64,000 bases of DNA. It comes from Streptomyces sp. S465 (GTDB lineage: Bacteria > Actinomycetota > Actinomycetes > Streptomycetales > Streptomycetaceae). Shown here in pieces: positions 63,492-64,000 of the stretch. Under the pieces are notes generated by a model that saw only the letters and a list, made by a program, of their open reading frames with translations, ran no database searches and was not told where the DNA came from. The number at the start of each line of letters is the position of its first letter. The stretch's first letter is position 1. Position numbers and translations under genes: made by a program. The stretch lies in contig NZ_CP114036.1 of NCBI RefSeq assembly GCF_026898115.1, forward strand, positions 2,852,001 to 2,916,000, read 5' to 3'.

Positions 63492-64000
63492 ATGCTGACC
63501 CGCGCCGCCGGGCTGGTCGCGGCGTTCATCGCCGGCCTCGCGCTGGTTGTCGCCGCGGTCCTCGTCGTACGGCATCTCACCGCACCCTCGAAGCCCGAGC
63601 TGCCGGTGATCCCCGAGAGCCGGCGCCCCGCCCTGGAGGCGGCGGCCCGCGTCTGTGCCCCGCTCAGCGTTCCGCTGCTGGCTGCCCAGATCGACGCGGA
63701 GAGCGGCTGGCGCCCGCACGCGGACTCCGGACATGCCCAGGGCATCTCGCAGTTCGCGCCGGTCACCTGGAAGGAGTGGGGCCAGGACGGCGACGGCGAC
63801 GGCAAGGCCGACGTCTGGGAGCCCCGCGACGCCATCCCCTCCCAGGCCCGCTACATGTGCCATCTGTACGACGTGGTCAAGGCGGTCCCGGGCAGCGAGA
63901 CCAGCGTCGGGGCGACCCGGCTCGCGCTCGCGGCGTACAACGCCGGGCCGAACGCGGTGCTCCGGGCGCGCGGCATCCCGAAGATCCTCGAAACCGAGGA
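63492..64000 (+). CDS. Lytic transglycosylase (SLT), partial at window end
   Basis: At least 169 residues, running off the window. Seen: an N-terminal membrane/signal segment (AGLVAAFIAGLALVVAAVLVV), then an SLT-type lysozyme-like domain: PLLAAQIDAESGWRPHADSG with the catalytic Glu, AQGISQFAPVTWKEWG, and LALAAYNAGPNAVLR. It cleaves the glycan strand of peptidoglycan. ATG 63492; no strong ribosome site, so a leaderless start is possible. Confidence 0.87.
   Translation, partial: MLTRAAGLVAAFIAGLALVVAAVLVVRHLTAPSKPELPVIPESRRPALEAAARVCAPLSVPLLAAQIDAESGWRPHADSGHAQGISQFAPVTWKEWGQDGDGDGKADVWEPRDAIPSQARYMCHLYDVVKAVPGSETSVGATRLALAAYNAGPNAVLRARGIPKILETE

Overview
The window is very GC-rich actinobacterial DNA with frequent GTG and TTG starts, GTGA/ATGA stop-start overlaps, two-component pairs, several P450s and many secreted proteins. 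Gene content points to Streptomyces or a close relative. It reads as a chromosomal segment of housekeeping and accessory genes, with one insertion scar. I saw no CRISPR array, no convincing tRNA or rRNA, and no PKS/NRPS cluster.

Layout. 0-5 kb: a methyltransferase, a cell-wall amidase, membrane proteins and an F420-type oxidoreductase. 5-9.5 kb: a GT4 / methyltransferase / alpha-barrel operon divergent from a KstR-like TetR regulator, with KstR-type operators between them. 9.5-16.4 kb: a LuxR-type regulator, an 870 bp repeat field, a ferredoxin-aldehyde dehydrogenase pair divergent from an MBL-fold protein, an unusual CYP157-type P450, and a phosphatase. 16.5-23.5 kb: a GNAT gene, then a cobalamin riboswitch leading five coupled genes: two exported proteins and a complete ECF transporter. 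23.5-27.7 kb: a secreted three-module protein, then divergent FadA5-like thiolase and CYP125-like steroid monooxygenase genes with KstR-type operators, and a Cu/Zn SOD-like protein. 27.8-33.8 kb: a GT87-PAP2 fusion, an AraC/DUF2000 pair, small secreted and ABM proteins, and a flavoprotein. 33.9-38.1 kb: a scar region with a truncated XRE gene, HxlR plus enoyl-CoA hydratase, opposed IS fragments, MerR, an NB-ARC remnant and a small membrane protein. 38.2-45.4 kb: a Tat-exported HD protein, a sialidase-fold lipoprotein, a two-component pair, and a CYP105-ferredoxin-reductase operon behind 23 bp direct repeats. 45.4-48.8 kb: amtB-glnK, then a second, short threonyl-tRNA synthetase preceded by a possible leader peptide with three Thr codons and an attenuator hairpin. 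49-64 kb: GNATs, XRE-cupin, a repeat-bearing protein pair, a drug exporter fused to a MarR-like domain, a PG-binding protein, a HAD phosphatase, GDT1 and FetB-like transporters, a secreted HNH nuclease, PhoD, DoxX, DedA and a partial lytic transglycosylase.

Three circuits look coherent. (1) A KstR-like regulator whose operator motif occurs at its own promoter, the GT4 operon, and the thiolase/CYP125 pair about 17 kb away. (2) A B12-riboswitch-controlled ECF importer with an exported alpha/alpha-barrel protein that may act as a cobalamin-capture component. (3) A threonine-sensing attenuator in front of an alternative ThrRS. Most repeat fields lie between convergent genes, which suggests recurrent minisatellite growth there.
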